Source of the DNA: Spinacia oleracea
Lineage: Eukaryota > Streptophyta > Magnoliopsida > Caryophyllales > Amaranthaceae
Assembly (NCBI RefSeq): GCF_020520425.1
Contig: NC_079487.1
Location: 126,874,385 to 126,938,384, forward strand
Direction: 5' to 3'
Length of the DNA stretch: 64,000 bases
Shown in pieces: positions 22,406 to 35,828 of this stretch. The position numbers were made by a program, and so were the translations under genes. Position 1 is the first letter of the stretch. Each line of letters starts with the position of its first letter. Below the pieces are notes generated by a model that saw nothing but the letters and a program-made list of their open reading frames with translations, made no database searches and was not told the DNA's origin.

Positions 22406-24427
22406 TCAAGGGTTTTTCACTTTGATTCTCAATTTCCTAGCAATCTGAGAAGCCTTAGGATGAACTGTCCGTTTGCTGGAATCGCTTTGCTCAACCTCAA
22501 CCCAGTTCATAACCTTAAGGATAAGTGATTGAGGAACTTTTCGAACATCAGCATCCGCTTTCCCTTTCGATTTCTTCAACCCCATTTCGAGTGCTTTCTC
22601 TATAAACTCCATAAACCAACTTCCTGCTTCAGATTCTATCTGTTTACACAGCTTGATCATACTGCTTAAACAACCAGATTCACCACCAGGCTGCTTGTTT
22701 TCATCATTCTCAACATTAGTAGTCTTTGAGTGTGACCTTAAGATTCTAACATTGTTACTTGGTTTCTGAATTTCATTCATTCTTTCAGGAAAAGATGCAA
22801 TGGACTTGTACAAGGCTAGTCTTCTCTTTGATGGGTTGTTGTTTGGTTCATTGTCGTGGAATCGTTCCATGGAGTTTTGAGCTATTTCGTGTAAGATTGG
22901 AGTCTCTTCTTTCGCTTCTGATTTGGTTTCGAGTGTGGAAGCTGCTGCTTGAATTGACACCATGTCTGTCACTGCTTGTGTAATTTGGTTCTGAAACTCC
23001 AAAAACTGATCAAAACAGGCTGCTGGTGCGTCTGCCTTTGCTGATTTGCTCAAATTCGCAAACATCCTGCAAAAAAAAAAGCTCTTAACTTGTTAGCCTT
23101 TCTTCTTCATTTCTACACATTTTTTATGCTTGATCTAAACACCAACATTAATGATCCTAAGTCCTGACAATAAAGCATACTTGAGGCAGCGGACAACGTT
23201 GTCTGTGGCGGTAGATTGTCTCAGAGCTTGAAAGGCAATCTTTTGAGCTTTTTCTCTTTGATGTACAGCTTCCTATTAGGTAAAAAGACTCACATCAGAA
23301 ACTGTCAGAACTGAACATTTAGTCAACAATTGATTATAACTGATAAACTTACTTTGCCAAGAATAGCAAGCTTTCCTGGTAAATTTACTGATAAACTTGT
23401 GCCACTACTAGAATTAAAGGTTGGATTACTGGACTGTGATTGTAACTGATGCGGAGTTGATTTCGAATTCTGCACATTTGCTGCTGAATTCACACAACCC
23501 CCATCTCTCCTTAGACTTGGTGGAGGTGTACAACTTTTCTTTTCCTGCATTATAACAACCAATTTATCAGCACATGATCAAAATCGATAACTCAAAAACT
23601 GAAAACTAAACTCGAAAGAGCAATGTACCTACAGATATATTAAATGGTGTGGATATCATCTTTGGCCCTCTTTCACAAACACTTTTACTCCGAGGAAACT
23701 TCAACATTGTGGGTGTAACACAGCTTTTCCTAACCAAAGCAGGACTTTCACCCCTCGATTCGAACTTAGAAGACAACAAAGCACCACCAACAGAAGCCCT
23801 AATTGCTGAATTAACATGATCTTTCACCATTTTTACTGATCTCATCATAGGAGACATTGGAGGAGGGTGAAATTTCACTGCACTACCCTTCTCCTTCATT
23901 GGAGTACATTGATCAAAATCTAAAGGAACAGGCTTTAATTTCATAATAGGAGAAGTAATTACATTCCCATCAAACCCATTAAGTTGGTTCAATTCCCAAG
24001 ACCCTCTTCTAGGAGTTCCATTGATCACAACCTTATGCTCAGTTTTTTCTTTCTTTTCTCTTAGACCCATCAAGGGTTCTGGAGTACCCATGAAAGGGTG
24101 TCTACCCGGGAGAGGTTTAGCGCCTTTCGCTACCGGAACAGGCGATCCGGGCTCTAATTTGTCGACATAGATGAATTGACCCAGCTGCATTTTATTGCTT
24201 AAAACAAGATCATCTTGCTCATATGGTAGGCTAACATAAATGGAATGTGAAGAATCGGAGACTTTAATGTAGAATCCATGTTTAGGCCATAGATTCTTCT
24301 CGTCAAGCTCGGCCGGTACGATGTCGGTTACCTGAAGAAGCGAGCTCCGGTGCTCGCCGGTGGGTTTAACCCCTGTTTTCAAACCATCAAGGAGTTTTAC
24401 TAGAACCCCGGGTGCTAAAGTTGCCAT
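22406..24427 (-). CDS. DUF936 family plant protein
   Basis: Four exons join in frame to 579 aa: 24427-23633, 23544-23353, 23272-23181, 23066-22406. The first 125 residues are the conserved DUF936 start: [16 protein letters not shown], then a [17 protein letters not shown] block, [17 protein letters not shown], and the [17 protein letters not shown] block, ending near [15 protein letters not shown]. The middle is Ser/Pro/Lys-rich and probably disordered. Exons 3 and 4 give a helical region ([21 protein letters not shown]) and a C-terminal part with [20 protein letters not shown] and a conserved NWVEVEQS. The function of the family is not established; it is plant-specific. Start is the first ATG of the frame. 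The upstream leader is GA-rich near 24720-24750, and an AACGG core (as in M-phase MSA elements) lies near 24783, a weak hint only. Confidence 0.9.
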
Positions 24428-26079
24428 AATCTACCCAAGACCTGATTAAAAAACGCTTCAATTAGAAACTTTTAGGGGCTATTTCACAATTTAGAGTGCT
24501 AAATTGGAGAAATTAACCAAGAAACAGGGAAAATCCAAAGAAAAATATTGAAATAGAAAACCCGAAATTTGGGGGGGTTTAGAAAGCCTGCAATTCTTGT
24601 AATCTATGAAATGTGGAGTTTTTAGAGTTTGAAGGTTGACGTTAATGGCGAGAAAAGTAGTAAAAAAAAAGGGGTGTTTTTGTTGGGGGAGAACAATTAG
24701 GTGGTGAGTAACGGTAAGGAAGACAGAGGAGAGAGAAAGAGAGAGCGTGAGGTATTTTTAAAAGTTTTGGAACGTTGCCGCAACGGTCACATGTTGAGCG
24801 GTGACTGTGAGAGAGTTTCGGGTCATGATTGTGTTTGAATTTATTAAAACGGAGCTACTAATGTGATTGGGTTGCCTTTATTTTGACTTTGCTTAGGATC
24901 TTATCAGGGAAAAGTAAAGCCCACTTAACCAAAAAATTATTACACTAGTTAACTTCAATTAAAAAAGAAAACTAAAAGAATGATAATACGCGTGTTTTTA
25001 CCATTGTATATGATATAATTATATTTGTTTTTTATATAGATATCGTACGACTTTTAATCAATGAATTAATTCTAAATTTTTTTTTAAAAAAGAACTATTA
25101 GAAATAGAACATTTATAAGTATCACGGCTCATTAGTGTCGCGGTGGGCTAAACGAGTATCATTCACATTAGGAAATGACATCCGAGTGAATGTAAGGGCC
25201 ATAGGAGATTAGGAAGTGTCTTAGAAATATATTTATTTATTTTGAGCCAAATTACAAGATTACGTGCGTCTAATTGAAAATTTGAAATGGAATACATGGC
25301 TGCTAATTTGCTAAGTGCTAAGTCATAGGGAGAAAAACATGTCTAAGTTAGTAGTTTTTTTTTTTTTTTTGATGAAAATGTCCAAGTTAGTTAGTTAAGT
25401 CACTAGTTGAAGACATCAAACATTAATGAAGTATTGTTGTTATTTAGAACAAGTTTTAAGATAACTATCCGCGTAGACCACGTTTAGTAAGCGAATTGAA
25501 AAATACTTGAAATAAGTGTAGGCCGGCAAACTTTGTTGAATGTTATGAGCCTAACTTGGGTCAAATAATTGTTTATCAAATCGAACAGACAGATTAGTAA
25601 CATGTCTGTTAAGTCAATCTGTTGCCAACTCCAATACAAACAGATTAGTAACAAGTCTGTTGTAAAATTTGGCTAGTTCTTTATATGGAGTACAACACAT
25701 TGCCCCGAGCATTGGCAACATACATAGCATGTAACGGAAACATATAACCTGTTGAGAGGGAAAGCTGAGCAACAGATTCAGCACTCAGCACTAAAACAAT
25801 TAAGGGATTATGTTTTCAGTTTTTCTTTTACATTATTGAACAGAATAAAAGCCGACTGAGACAAACTTTTACATGATTGAAATCTTTCTTTCCGCAAAAT
25901 TCAGTTCTAACAGGCATCCTACTGGTAAAAACCAGGTTCAGATTGTATTGACAGTTCGGAATCTCAAAGATATGTGATTAACCTTTCCATCTTGTCATCC
26001 AAAGATGTGGTCCTAACTAAAGAGACACCAAATCATACATCCACCGAGCCCGGCTACTGGATTCAAGTTGAAGGCCTTG
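24428..26079. other. Spacer between DUF936 and NFD6-like genes
   Basis: The left 350 bases are leader and promoter of the DUF936 gene. The right few hundred bases are likely 3' UTR of the NFD6-like gene. The middle is AT-rich. A duplicated ACAGATTAGTAACA(T/A)GTCTGTT word occurs near 25590 and 25640. No gene supported. Confidence 0.4.
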
Positions 26080-29000
26080 CTATAGAGGGGTAGCAAATCC
26101 TGTCACCAAAGATAGAAAAGAGTTTAGATGTACCATCCAATATACAGAACCTACGAACTTTTAACAACGGCATTGACTTTCGGATATGTGGGAGGTGGGC
26201 GGGGCAACGGAATAAGTACTTGCATTGGCAGTAACTACTATAATTAAGATGCTCCATGAACCAAAAATAGGAGATGAAAGCCCAACTCCCTCCCTTTATA
26301 CTCGAGCAATACTTGGAAAGTGGATGAAATTGTAGAAATAATATGTTAAACCACTTGGAGGATCATTATTCATGTCTTATAATTCCATAAGTGAATAATG
26401 AATGGTAACTTTCATCAAAGATACAACCCAAACACAACTGCACATTGCATTTGCTTTAGCACTCCCTTCTGTTCGATAAAGTGAATATTCTAGATTACTA
26501 CTCCGTATTATAAGAAGGGCATCTACTAACACCAATATACAAAGATAATTATTTTCTTATACAATACACTTCAAATTTGTCTAACTCTATTACATTGAGG
26601 GCTCATTTCTTTTTGTAAAGCTTACGCTTATGAGTCAACATTACAACGACCAGAAAATATTGGTTCCCTATGATCTTAGACTTATTAGTACAATCTTCGA
26701 AGAAATAAGATTAGCTATGCTTTTCCTCTTAAAATTTTCAAACTTTAAAGCAAGCATTAAAGGTCTGTACTATCTTTACTGGAATTTCTTAATTGCTAAT
26801 TTGAAAACAACGTCTCATATGTTGGACAACTGGGGAAACTAATCCAAGAAAACAAGGGCAATATTCAAAATAAGTTTTCCAGCAATTCTGCAATTTCGTT
26901 TTGCATAGTTTAGTTAAGTTCATTTCTTGAACTTGATAGTGTCCATTACTCAAACTGATACCTAATTTGTACGTCACGAGACTCAAGTGTACCTTTCAGA
27001 ATCAATTATCGAACACCCATAACAGATGAGACTATGAGAGTAAAACCCAACCTGAAGTAGCTACTTCTTAGGAAACCCTCCTATCCCAACACAAGAAGAA
27101 AAAAAGATGTGCATTTAACACACATATGACTATATGACCCTCCTTCAAGCCAAACCTAAAAATAAATAGTTGATTTTCGAGTATCCAAGCTAAGATTAGT
27201 TCACTTCATCATAGGTTCGAAAAGCATTAGTGTCCATGACAGACTATCTTTCGTAGCAAATTCATAAGTCCGAAAACCATGTTTTAATAAGTTGGATGAA
27301 AAATCTGGTTAAAGAGGCTTTCATGTCAAGAAGTGGTTGAAAAGGGTTTAATTACCATATGTAAACTAGTTTCCCGAGCTCCTCTCTACGACCTCAGAGA
27401 AAAATATAGACATGCTTTCCATGGACGTGTGTTTTCTAATAAAAATCTAACAAATATTTAAAATTGCATCTAGGGTTCCCATTAGTTTCCTCAGAGCTCT
27501 CCACAAGCCAACAGTATGCAGTTCAGATTCATATACAAACACACCATAAGGGTGCAAAGAAGTATCCTTGCAAAGGCAAAGTTCAACATCAGGGAGTAAA
27601 AAATGAGTATACTACCCATCCTAAAGGTGAAAGGCATAACAATAATGCAATGGAAACAAGTAACATTACAGGGTTGGGTCATTGGGTGTTAGATTCCAAT
27701 ATTTCATAAACTATAAATCTAACAGGATGAATTAATTGGGAACTGGGAAATCAAATACGAAGTACTCCGTATTAAAATAACAATGGAAAACTCGACTGGG
27801 AAAAGAAATATAATAACATAAAACAATGACCCAACAGGCTTCCAGACAAAGGACATGGCTGGGACTCTGGGAATAGACACATCAGATTAACCAACAAAGA
27901 CATTCTCTTTGTTAGCACTTATGTTTCCTTGCATCCACAACAACTCACGACTTCAGGACAAATAGAGCAACTCTTTACCCAAATAACTAGCTTTTGGAGT
28001 CACAAGCTTCATTAGTAGCCCTTAGCCTAGCAACAAGATCCCTAAAATAAGCCACAGGACAAAAGAATACCTTCGAGAACCAAGGGCACCTAAGCAAAGG
28101 AAGCACCATGACATGTTTAAATCCGGATGTGGGACAGTGGGACCAAAAAATAGCATGTTCATGCTTTTAATTTCTATCCCCCTACCTATTGAACGAACCC
28201 CAGGATCCCGGCTACTAATGTAAGAAACCTGCTCTTTGTGTCCATTAGAAACCAGGCATCAAGTTATTCCACAGAGGTTGTGAAACTCATTTCAGGACAG
28301 GCAGATTAAACTCGGACAAGCAGCAAATAAAATCAAGCTTGTTACCCAAACTCGTCTTAAGATACCTAGAATTTCAGAGTTCAATATGCAGCAACTCACC
28401 AAGAATATAACCACTGATATCAGGTCACTTTATGAGACATTTCAACAGTCCCTAATAAGTTCAAATCAAGGAAGTCAGCTAATGATAGTAAAACTGAAAT
28501 ACTTAAACTCCACCTCGAAGAACTTTAGTTCAATACCAACAGACGCCATATGCACAAAGGTCCTCTAGGGGAGGAAAAGAAAGGGCTTTAACCTACACCA
28601 GTGCATGAGGTTTTAAAATTAGAGGGTAAGCTGTAGTTTTGGGAAGACACTAAATTCCAGTTGTTTAAATAACTAAATCAGAACACTGACAGAGCATTCA
28701 GACTTACCTAGACTGAAGTTGACTATAATCACTTCAAGTGATTCCGATGCAAATCAAGTATTCTATCATCATATCAAGGCATACTAGTCTAGAACATTCA
28801 TTTTAAAAGAAAAAACCAACAAGTAGCAGCGATCCACATCTCATAAGTATCAATAGTGATGACCAATATCTACAATAGCTACTACCGAAAGAAAATAGGT
28901 TAGGCTATCCTGTCAACAAAATATAAAACTAAAGAAGAACATGTGATGCTGAGAATTTACCTTCAGAAAGACAACCCCAGCTCTGTGAATGTAGTGATAG

Positions 29001-29798
29001 CAAGGAATTGAACAAGGCAGAAGCAGTAGCACTATGCAAAGGCATTAACGATTGAGCACCACCCAACTCTACCGGAATTCTACATCCGCATAGACATTTG
29101 ATTAGAACATACATTACCCTTAATGGAAACTTCAATCATCAATTATGACCCACTTGAATTTATTACCATTTCACAAAATTCACAGCATAGAAGCAAAAAT
29201 CTTCACTAAAAATGATAAATAGGAAAACTTATGCTATTTGGTTCAATTGGGCAGTCATTAAAAAAGGAATACTCTCATGATGAGCATATAAATAAAATAA
29301 AACAAGCATTTTTCAACATAAACAACGATCAAAATGGTAATTTCCTTTGAAAACCTTACAATTGTATCATGAAAATGCAAAGAAAACCCAATAATCAATA
29401 ATTTATCGCTGAAAGCATCAATCAACCCCAGCAACAATTATACTTCTTATACCCAATTAAGTATCCTAATTCAACTCCTAAACCAGAGATCCCACAAATG
29501 GCAAGAATAAGCAATCAAATTGCAAGCAACCAAATTCATGTAATCAGCATTAAACTCAATTTGGTGTAATCTGATACCCAAACATTCAATAATTTGAAAG
29601 TCAAAAAGTTTACCTAGAAGAACTGAAACATTTATGAGGAGAGAAACGAGGGTTAGGAGAGGGTGCACAGCCAGGCAACTTAGAAGCTCCTGCTAACGAA
29701 GGAGATTTGGTGCCACAGAGTTTGGAAACTGCATTTCTTGTAGCGTGGATAGTGGAAGACTGTAGGGCTTGTCTTGCTCTTCCACATACACTCGCCAT
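26080..29798 (-). CDS. NFD6-like small organelle-targeted protein
   Basis: Three exons join to 107 aa: 29798-29614, 29079-28961 and 26099-26080. The N-terminus (about 60 residues: MASVCGRARQALQSS...) is rich in Ser/Arg/Ala and lacks acids, a mitochondrial or chloroplast targeting peptide. The core IPVELGGAQSLMPLHSATAS followed by LLSLHSQSWGCLSEG matches the conserved region of NUCLEAR FUSION DEFECTIVE 6-like proteins. The last exon adds only GFATPL and a stop, the usual ending in this family, after a 2.86 kb intron. If that intron is retained, the frame instead runs to a stop at 28929, giving a different tail; such alternative ends are common in this family. NFD6 is linked to karyogamy in Arabidopsis through organelle function, but this copy's role is inferred only. 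Confidence 0.85.
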
Positions 29799-30417
29799 TT
29801 TTGCTTCTTTTTCTCTCGAATCTCTCTCTTCGTTTTCAGGCTGAATTTTGAGGCTTTTTCAGAGTTTGAAGGTTTGATGGGCTTTGATGTCTAGCCCTTG
29901 GGTTCTTCTTTGGGCTTTGCCTGGTCATTCGCAAATTTTTTGCTGTACTCGGGTACAGCCAGAGTTGGCTGTAAAACCATCAAAACGAACATTTACTTAT
30001 TTGGAAATGAATATTTATTTATTTATTTATTTGAAAATTAACCTTTACTATTTTGGAAATTAACATTTATTTTTATTTGGAAATGAACATTTATCTACTC
30101 ATTCGAATATAAACATTTATCTAATTATTTGGCCATACTCATTTATTCAACCAATTTAGAAATGAACATTTATCTACTGATTGTGAAATGAGTAGTTACT
30201 AATTTTAAAATGAACCTAATTATTACATTACTATATTATTACTTTGAACATATATTTACATATATTGACCAATTAAAACATGTCAAATAACATCTTTTAC
30301 CAAAAAATTGAATATTTTAGGTATTGCCTAATGGAGTATGTAAGGTTGTACTTAAATTACAAAATATTGGTAGAAATCTCCACTTATTTTTCTATATCTT
30401 CAATTTTGAAAGTTGCT
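29799..30417. other. Promoter of NFD6-like gene and minisatellite-like A/T repeats
   Basis: The left 130 bases hold the leader (TCTCTCT tract). From about 29985 to 30200 there is a degenerate repeat of (T)TTGGAAATGAACATTTAT units about 30-40 bases long. No gene supported. Confidence 0.45.
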
Positions 30418-30638
30418 TTTGAAATCACAACTTAATGTAATTTTTTTTTTTGCGAAAGACAACCTAAGAGATGTTTCCGTCATAGACTGAGTTTTTCCGG
30501 CCATTATATAAAGTCCTTTCTTGGGGGGAAAAAATATACGGAGTATATGTTAAGGTGTGATTTCACAATAAAAAAAAGTATATAAGGTTATTTCTCGCAA
30601 GATTTGGTTTATAAAAGGTCTTTTTTAACAAATTTGCC
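30418..30638. mobile_element. Truncated copy of the MULE family seen at 59534-60126
   Basis: Shares GTGATTTCACAA, TATAAGGTT(C)ATTTCTCGCAAGA, TTTCCGGCCATT and the terminal TAACAAATTTGCC with the complete element. The left terminus is missing or diverged and no 9-bp duplication can be seen. Confidence 0.55.
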
Positions 30639-31599
30639 TATTTAGTTCACTATGTTTTATAATGGTTGTACATTGAGTTTTATTCTATTTCTAATCATGA
30701 AACTTTACTACCCCTATTATCCAACAATATTTACAATTTTTTACTCACTCTATCTTACTTTATTCATTTTTTTCTCTTACACACATCCCCTTTTTACACA
30801 TTGATCTGTTACATTATCCTTTTTTTTCACCCACCTATTTTACATACTTCCTCTTTTGTCTTAATATTTATGAAAATAATTTAATTGTAAACATCGAAGT
30901 GGAGGTAGTATATAACTAGATTAGATCCTGTACATGCACGAATATTTTAAAATTATTTGACCGATTCCATAAAATTACTGCAAATATAATTAATAAATCT
31001 TGAAAACAATTATTTGTAATTTTAATCATCTAATACGAACGATTTGACTAAAATATTACGGAGTACCAAAAAATATTCTTTTTACTAACACAGTAACACG
31101 TAAAAAATGTATTGGTCCTATGCACTTCTATGCAATCACTCAATTAAAAAAAATATATATATACTCCATTGATTATCTTCTTTCATGCATCATATATACC
31201 TAAATTTCATTAAAATATTAATTGTAGCTTATTGATAACCAAACACCTTTGAAACGTGCTCTGATAAGATGATACATTAAGTTGGTTGGGGCGGATTGAG
31301 TGTTTGATTGGCAAAGACGATATAATCTGGTGTGTGTTTGTGTGTTTTTTGCGTAAATGTTTGATTGGTTATGGACCAATTAAGGTGCATAGGAAGAACA
31401 TGATAGTGTATAGAATACGTTAATACTCTTATCTAACTCAACATGTAACATGCACATTTCGATGTGTCAATAATAAGTCATAAACAAATAAGTTGGTAGT
31501 ACACATTACACAGGACTATAGACAACGACTTCAAGCCAATTTAGTCGTTATAAAGGCTTTGAATTGAACTTCTTTAATAATGTTTGAGATAATAATGCG

Positions 31600-31789
31600 G
31601 ATCCGAATCCTCCGTCTCACTCTTGTGTCTTATTCTATTTACCACTTGATTCTATTGGTCCACCTTATTAAATTACAATTTCTTAATTAAAATAATAATA
31701 ATAAATTGTTATAATTTAATGACGTGGACCAATAAAATTAAGTGCTACATGGAATGGGACACAAGAGTGGGACGGAGGATTTAGACCCC
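31600..31789. mobile_element. Fold-back MITE with long inverted repeats
   Basis: The left arm AATCCTCCGTCTCACTCTTG and the right arm CAAGAGTGGGACGGAGGATT pair, and pairing continues inward to GTCCACC / GTGGACC around an A/T-rich centre. The target duplication is unclear. Nearly all of the 190 bases could form one hairpin. Confidence 0.6.
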
Positions 31790-31952
31790 AATAATGCAAA
31801 GAAAAAAAAAAGTTGAATTGTGATAATATGAAAATGACAATTATTAAATCAATAATGACATTGCATGCAAACATCGTCAGTGTTTTTCTTACCAAATTAT
31901 GAGTGTTGCAATACTAATTACGCTCGGTTGAAACAAAAGTTTTATACAATAA

Positions 31953-32309
31953 CTAGCATTTTAACCCGTATAAGGTATGGGAGCATTATATAATAAATTA
32001 ATTAGTATTTAGGCTCGGGCGATGCCCCGGGTTAATACACGGATACAAATTTTAAATAAATTCAATACTCCATAATTATTAAATTGTCATTTATTATGTT
32101 TTGTTATGAAAAAGTGACATATAATTTGATTTGGATTAGTGGTTAATTGTTTGGTTTACAAATTAGAGGTCATGGGTTCAAGACTTGTACCACACATATT
32201 TATCATTTTTAAATAATTGTGTATTAGATGGAACATTGATGTGAGATTAGTGTGAGTGCCACGTGGCACATAGGCTTGCTTATCAACGCCTTTTAATATA
32301 TAGTATAGA
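31953..32309 (-). mobile_element. Short non-autonomous Helitron
   Basis: On the minus strand it begins TCTATACTATATATTAAAAG (from 32309) after a flanking A. It ends in CTAG (31956-31953) followed by T, i.e. insertion between A and T, as Helitrons do. A GC-rich hairpin (CCCGGGGCATCGCCCGAG, near 32015-32032) lies near the 3' end, and a second 3'-like end may be nested there. No protein coding. Confidence 0.65.
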
Positions 32310-34433
32310 TAATGTATGAAAATTTCAAATAGCTCGATATACGATTTTTAGGTATAATAATATATAAATTTTTTATTGTACATTCACAAATATTTGGTTA
32401 GTACAATATACGAAGTATAAATAAATAGAAACACTTTATATTTATTATTCTTTTTCTACTTTAAGGTTACTAGCTACTCCAGAAAAAATCAGTTTAAATA
32501 AACAAGGGTGTCTTTTGAGGCAATTAATTTGGTAAAAAAAGACCTTAAAATAACCTTAATATTTTTATTATGTGTGTCTTATAAGTTGGTAACATTTATA
32601 TACAAGGGTGTCTTTTGAGTTTCCACAATTTTAATACGGTATTAATATTAAATAATATTTTAATTAGTCAATCGGAAAAGAAAATAAGATGGAGAAGATT
32701 GAGAAGTGGACACATGTCACACATGTCACTATGGTTTGAATTTTTAAATACTACGGAGTAGGTATAGATAAGGTTAACATTTCTCATAAGTCATCTCTAT
32801 TCTATAACTATATTTGGTTCACGCACAAACATATATTCAAAAATTATTACTCCGTATTTAACCATTTTTTTTATAAATTATTTGATTGACAAATTCCCCC
32901 CTCAAAGTTAATGTGTAATTAATAAATCTTGGACATAATCAATTAATTATCTTTATGTGATTTCCCTCCTATAACGTGCTTCATATTTTATATGCTTAAT
33001 ATGCTAATTCAACTAAAATGTTTGATATGAATAATATATTAATCTGACCAAAATATTGAGCAGATACATTTTTCATTATTATATAACGAGTTGACTAAAA
33101 TATTAGCAAATTATTTTTAGCAAATCATTAATTTGTACTACGTTATATCTATTATTTTCATATTTTATAATTCAATATATTTTCCATACATAAAATTAAA
33201 TTTAAAAATTAAAAAGGTACGGAGTATTTTACTTTTAGGAAAATAGTTTTTACCGAAAATTTTTTACACTAGGAGGTGACATATATTTATTTCTGGGATC
33301 TGTTTTAGTATATATAAATTTATAGATAACTCCCGAGATCATTAAAGTAAATGACATTTTACTGCCCTATAAAATAGTCTAATATATCCCTCATCATAAC
33401 TAATTTTATGGATAAATTAGATATAATTAACAGCTTAAAATTACCATTGACAAATTAAACATAATAAAATTTGAAATACCCCTTAACAACTCCATAATAT
33501 ACGTCCAAAACTCAACCATCTTCCTCATAAATAGTCTATGATGCTCATAAATTAGGAAAACGAAAAGTTAGTGGGCTTTAATCGAAAAACAAGACACGTG
33601 ACACGTGGTACAATTAGATCTCTAAAGTCCTAATGGTATGAAACTATGGATATCAATATTTATATACACCAAGTAGCTAGCTCCATCACGAAAGTTTATT
33701 AACTTGTACACCCTAAATTACTAGATTGTCAAATTAAAATACGGGAGTATATGCGTACGTACTCATCATATAATGAGTGGTACAAATTAAAGACATTGAG
33801 GGCATGAAGTACGATACGTAAAGATAGATTTTTTTTCCATCCATGATATTTGTGCGCATGGTTATTAAAATCGCGATTCAAATCGTAGAATCGTAATTCT
33901 ATTAGAATATGGTCTTACTATTCGATTTATGATTTTATATGATTCTACACTTTCTTTTTACTAGTGAACACCTCGTATAGTTGAAACATTGAGAGAAAGT
34001 TATTAATAGATAAATAATGTTAATTATTGCTTATTTAGCTAGGAGATAAATATATATTTTATTATTAAGTTTTCCTATAATATAAGCAGTTTAAATGCAT
34101 GAAATATGAGAATAAAATCTTGATTATACTTGCTCGTGGAATCTTATCATTCAAGATTCGATTTTACGATACGATTTTAAGAGTCATTTCCAATTCAAAA
34201 TAAAATATCAATTTTGATAACCTTATTTGTGCGTGTTGATTCATATATAAGGACCATAACCATGTTCACTGTTGCCTCTTCTTCGCTATATATCCAAGTC
34301 ACAATGGAAAAGGAAGTGATGGCTAGCTACGAAAGTTAGGAGTCTCTTATTTGCAATGTGAAAGGAAACGTTGGTTTTCTTAAAGTGGAGAAAAACATAT
34401 TCCGTACTTCACAGTGTAGTGTATACTTATATA
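32310..34433. other. AT-rich intergenic region, no gene
   Basis: Repeated fragments such as AAGGGTGTCTTTTGAG at about 32505 and 32604, and many ATTACGGAGTA words. No coding frame or RNA gene could be supported. Confidence 0.45.
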
Positions 34434-34674
34434 CTTCCTTCGTTTCGGAAATATCGCACCATGGTTGACTTTTACTCTTCTAAGCCTTACTTTGACTCTT
34501 AATATCTCACATCGTGTGCAAGTAAAAATTATAAAAATTAATATTTAGAAAATATATATCGATACGAATCTAACATGACCCTAAATGACTAAAATTTCCT
34601 TACGTAAAATGGCCAAAGTCGTAGTGTGAATAGTGCAAAAAATAAATGGTGCGATATTTCCGGAACGGAGGAAG
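34434..34674. mobile_element. Stowaway-type MITE (family A, copy 1)
   Basis: TA target duplication on both sides. Ends CTTCCTTCGTTTCGGAAATA and inverted ...TATTTCCGGAACGGAGGAAG. The subterminal CGCACCATGGTTGACTTTTA matches the copy at 44781-45031. Confidence 0.8.
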
Positions 34675-35820
34675 TATGTAACTTCTTTGGTACTCGACTT
34701 CATAGTGTAGTGTATACCTATATATATATGTAACTTCTTTGTTACCCGAGTACCGCCTATAAGTTGCAATAAGCCATTTCATGAAACAAAATTCGGCCTA
34801 TGTTGAGGGCTAGCTATGACATATTATTTATAGTAATAATAATATAATATAGATTGGTTTTTAAAGGTATGAAAGGTCCAAAATAAAATCAAACAAACTA
34901 GAGTACATACATAAATCAAAGAATATTATTGTGCATGTCGGCAAATGTATATGTCAACTATATATACATCCAACTTTCATATATTCTCACTTTAATTTAA
35001 GCAAGCAATTAAATAGTTGACCCATAATGTGAGTACTACATTTTTACGTGGATTAGCATATTAATCCCTCATTTTGTCTTCATTTAATTTGCTTCCCACT
35101 CTTTCTTGTTTCCTAAGAATAAATTCAATCACCATAGCCATCCAACTACAAAACACAAGTATATTTTTTTTATATGTAGTACTATGCAATCATGTGCTAG
35201 AAAATGTTATCGATCTCACGTCAAGTTTCCTAACACAAGAATTGTCATACTGTAAACCTTATAAATATGATCAATGACATGCGCGGTAGTTAATTACCAA
35301 TTCAATCAACTTTATCGATCAATGTATGTATATGTATATGTATATGTATACCTTATCGACTATCGGCCTATCACTAACATGGGAGTCAACATCCACTCTA
35401 GTCTCTATACATAATAGATCAAGATAAGCCTTTCTTGGTTTTTAATGGCCTAAAAATCATGTACACCTAAATTGCAAGTACTATAATGTTGTATTCGAGA
35501 TATTTAATTAAATTTGAATATTCAAATTTACTGAAATTAAAGTGAGGCCACCAGTTTGAAGTAAAACTAAGTGAATAAAAATAAGGTGTAAAATAGAAAA
35601 GGTGGCCCATAATCATAGCTGGAAAACTTGGTGTTTAATACACATCGACGAGTATACTATAGCACCTATATATGTTTTAGGGTTGGTTCTAACTTCTAAG
35701 GACCACTTGGACTTTTCCCCTTCAACTCTAAATCACATGGTTTTGTACATTTCTTCATTTGTTTAGATTGCTATAGGCTTTGTTTTTAGGGCACTTGGCT
35801 TTAATACACCACTTTAAGGT
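34675..35820. other. Intergenic spacer
   Basis: AT-rich, with a TATGTA/TATATG microsatellite near 35325-35352. No supported gene. Confidence 0.4.
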
Positions 35821-35828
35821 CCACACGG

